From Actinomycetota bacterium (GTDB taxonomy: Bacteria > Actinomycetota > Acidimicrobiia > Acidimicrobiales > JAMCPD01), in the NCBI GenBank assembly GCA_023379935.1, contig JAMCPD010000011.1, positions 58,094 to 122,093 of the forward strand: DNA of 64,000 bases, given 5' to 3'. Of the stretch, positions 63,821 to 64,000 are shown piece after piece. The number at the start of each line of letters is the position of its first letter. Position 1 is the stretch's first letter. The position numbers were made by a program, and so were the translations under genes. The notes beneath the pieces were generated by a model. It made no database searches. It saw only the letters and a list, made by a program, of their open reading frames with translations, and had not been told where the DNA came from.

Positions 63821-63909
63821 TGTGCTGTATTGGGGACATGAGGTGATCTGAGTAGATCAAATGCATAGTAATATATAGTGACATCCACGTTAGTGATACA
63901 CCCCAAGGA

Positions 63910-63915
63910 TAAAAT
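63910..63915 (+). promoter_or_regulatory. Putative -10 box of the right-edge gene
   Basis: TAAAAT ends six bases before ATG 63922, the same spacing seen for other likely leaderless genes in the window. No -35 match is clear. Confidence 0.35.
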
Positions 63916-63921
63916 GTAGTT

Positions 63922-64000
63922 ATGAGCAAGTTTCAGATACCAAAGGGATGGATAGCTCAGGCATACCAATATGAGGTAGACAAACCGAGTAACCATCCGG
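63922..64000 (+). CDS. Partial gene, possible TnpB-like transposase protein
   Basis: Only 26 codons are in the window: it opens MSKFQIPKGWIAQAYQYEVD and continues to NHP. The phrase GWxAQAYxxxxDxP resembles the N-terminus of actinobacterial IS605/IS607 OrfB (TnpB) proteins, which begin with a short basic strand before the RuvC-like fold. The rest is cut off by the window edge, so the assignment is tentative. It is separated from cmk by 101 bases holding GATCTGAGTAGATC, a small palindrome. Confidence 0.35.
   Translation, partial: MSKFQIPKGWIAQAYQYEVDKPSNHP

Noticed and set aside
63841..63860. Terminator behind cmk
   Set aside because: GATCTGAGTAGATC gives only a five-base stem and no T-run follows.

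Overview
The window is a 64 kb stretch of bacterial chromosome of moderate GC content (by eye somewhat under 50 percent), densely packed with genes, most of them on the plus strand and many overlapping by 1 to 14 bases. Gene order points to an actinobacterium: sepF-yggT, tig-clpP-clpX-folC-ndk-mreBCD-mrdA-rng-rplU-rpmA-obg-proB-proA, rplM-rpsI-glmM-glmS, pyrG-nudix-xerD and scpA-scpB-rluB-aroH-tyrA-aroA-cmk are all arrangements known from that phylum. A deep branch such as Acidimicrobiia fits the moderate GC and single clpP, but this is inference. GTG and TTG starts are frequent, and several genes have a -10-like box only 5 to 11 bases before the start codon, suggesting leaderless mRNAs.

Regions: (1) 1-8.8 kb, sepF and yggT followed directly by a glycosyltransferase/methyltransferase operon, probably for a surface polysaccharide; (2) 8.8-13.3 kb, a convergent YfhO-type membrane protein, a sulfotransferase-like protein and an orphan protein with three helix-turn-helix-like modules; (3) 13.4-21.2 kb, late cobalamin synthesis (cobB, cobO, cobU, cobS, cbiB, a CobC/CobD-type decarboxylase, cobQ) interrupted by a YgjP-type metalloprotease; (4) 21.3-24.4 kb, a 1052-residue GGDEF/EAL protein; (5) 24.6-43.1 kb, protein quality control, folate, cell-shape genes, RNase E/G, ribosomal proteins L21 and L27, Obg, proline synthesis and a MoxR/von Willebrand-factor-A pair; (6) 43.2-47.5 kb, L13, S9, GlmM and GlmS; (7) a lone DUF4143-type ATPase; (8) 49-53.4 kb, CTP synthase, Nudix hydrolase, tyrosine recombinase, DksA/TraR-like protein and a site-2 protease; (9) 53.4-58.1 kb, minus-strand trpS, purK, an icd operon with a strong promoter, an unknown 132-residue protein and a winged-helix regulator; (10) 58.1-63.8 kb, chromosome segregation proteins, rRNA pseudouridine synthase, aromatic amino acid genes and cmk; (11) the start of a possible TnpB-like gene at the right edge.

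The most unusual signal cuts across the gene list. At least eight places in seven otherwise ordinary coding genes (sepF, a methyltransferase fusion, the cobC-like gene, the GGDEF/EAL gene twice, rng, rpsI, glmS) carry in-frame tandem repeats with a 15 bp unit; three further coding repeats have 12 or 18 bp units. Several units resemble one another in codons as well as peptide (an x-x-E/S-T-G pentapeptide). Short intergenic tandem repeats in the same window have periods of 13 and 17 bp. This looks like a genome-wide repeat-expansion habit filtered by reading frame, possibly with a preferred 15 bp module.

No rRNA, tRNA, CRISPR array, complete insertion sequence, replication origin or convincing intrinsic terminator was found by reading.
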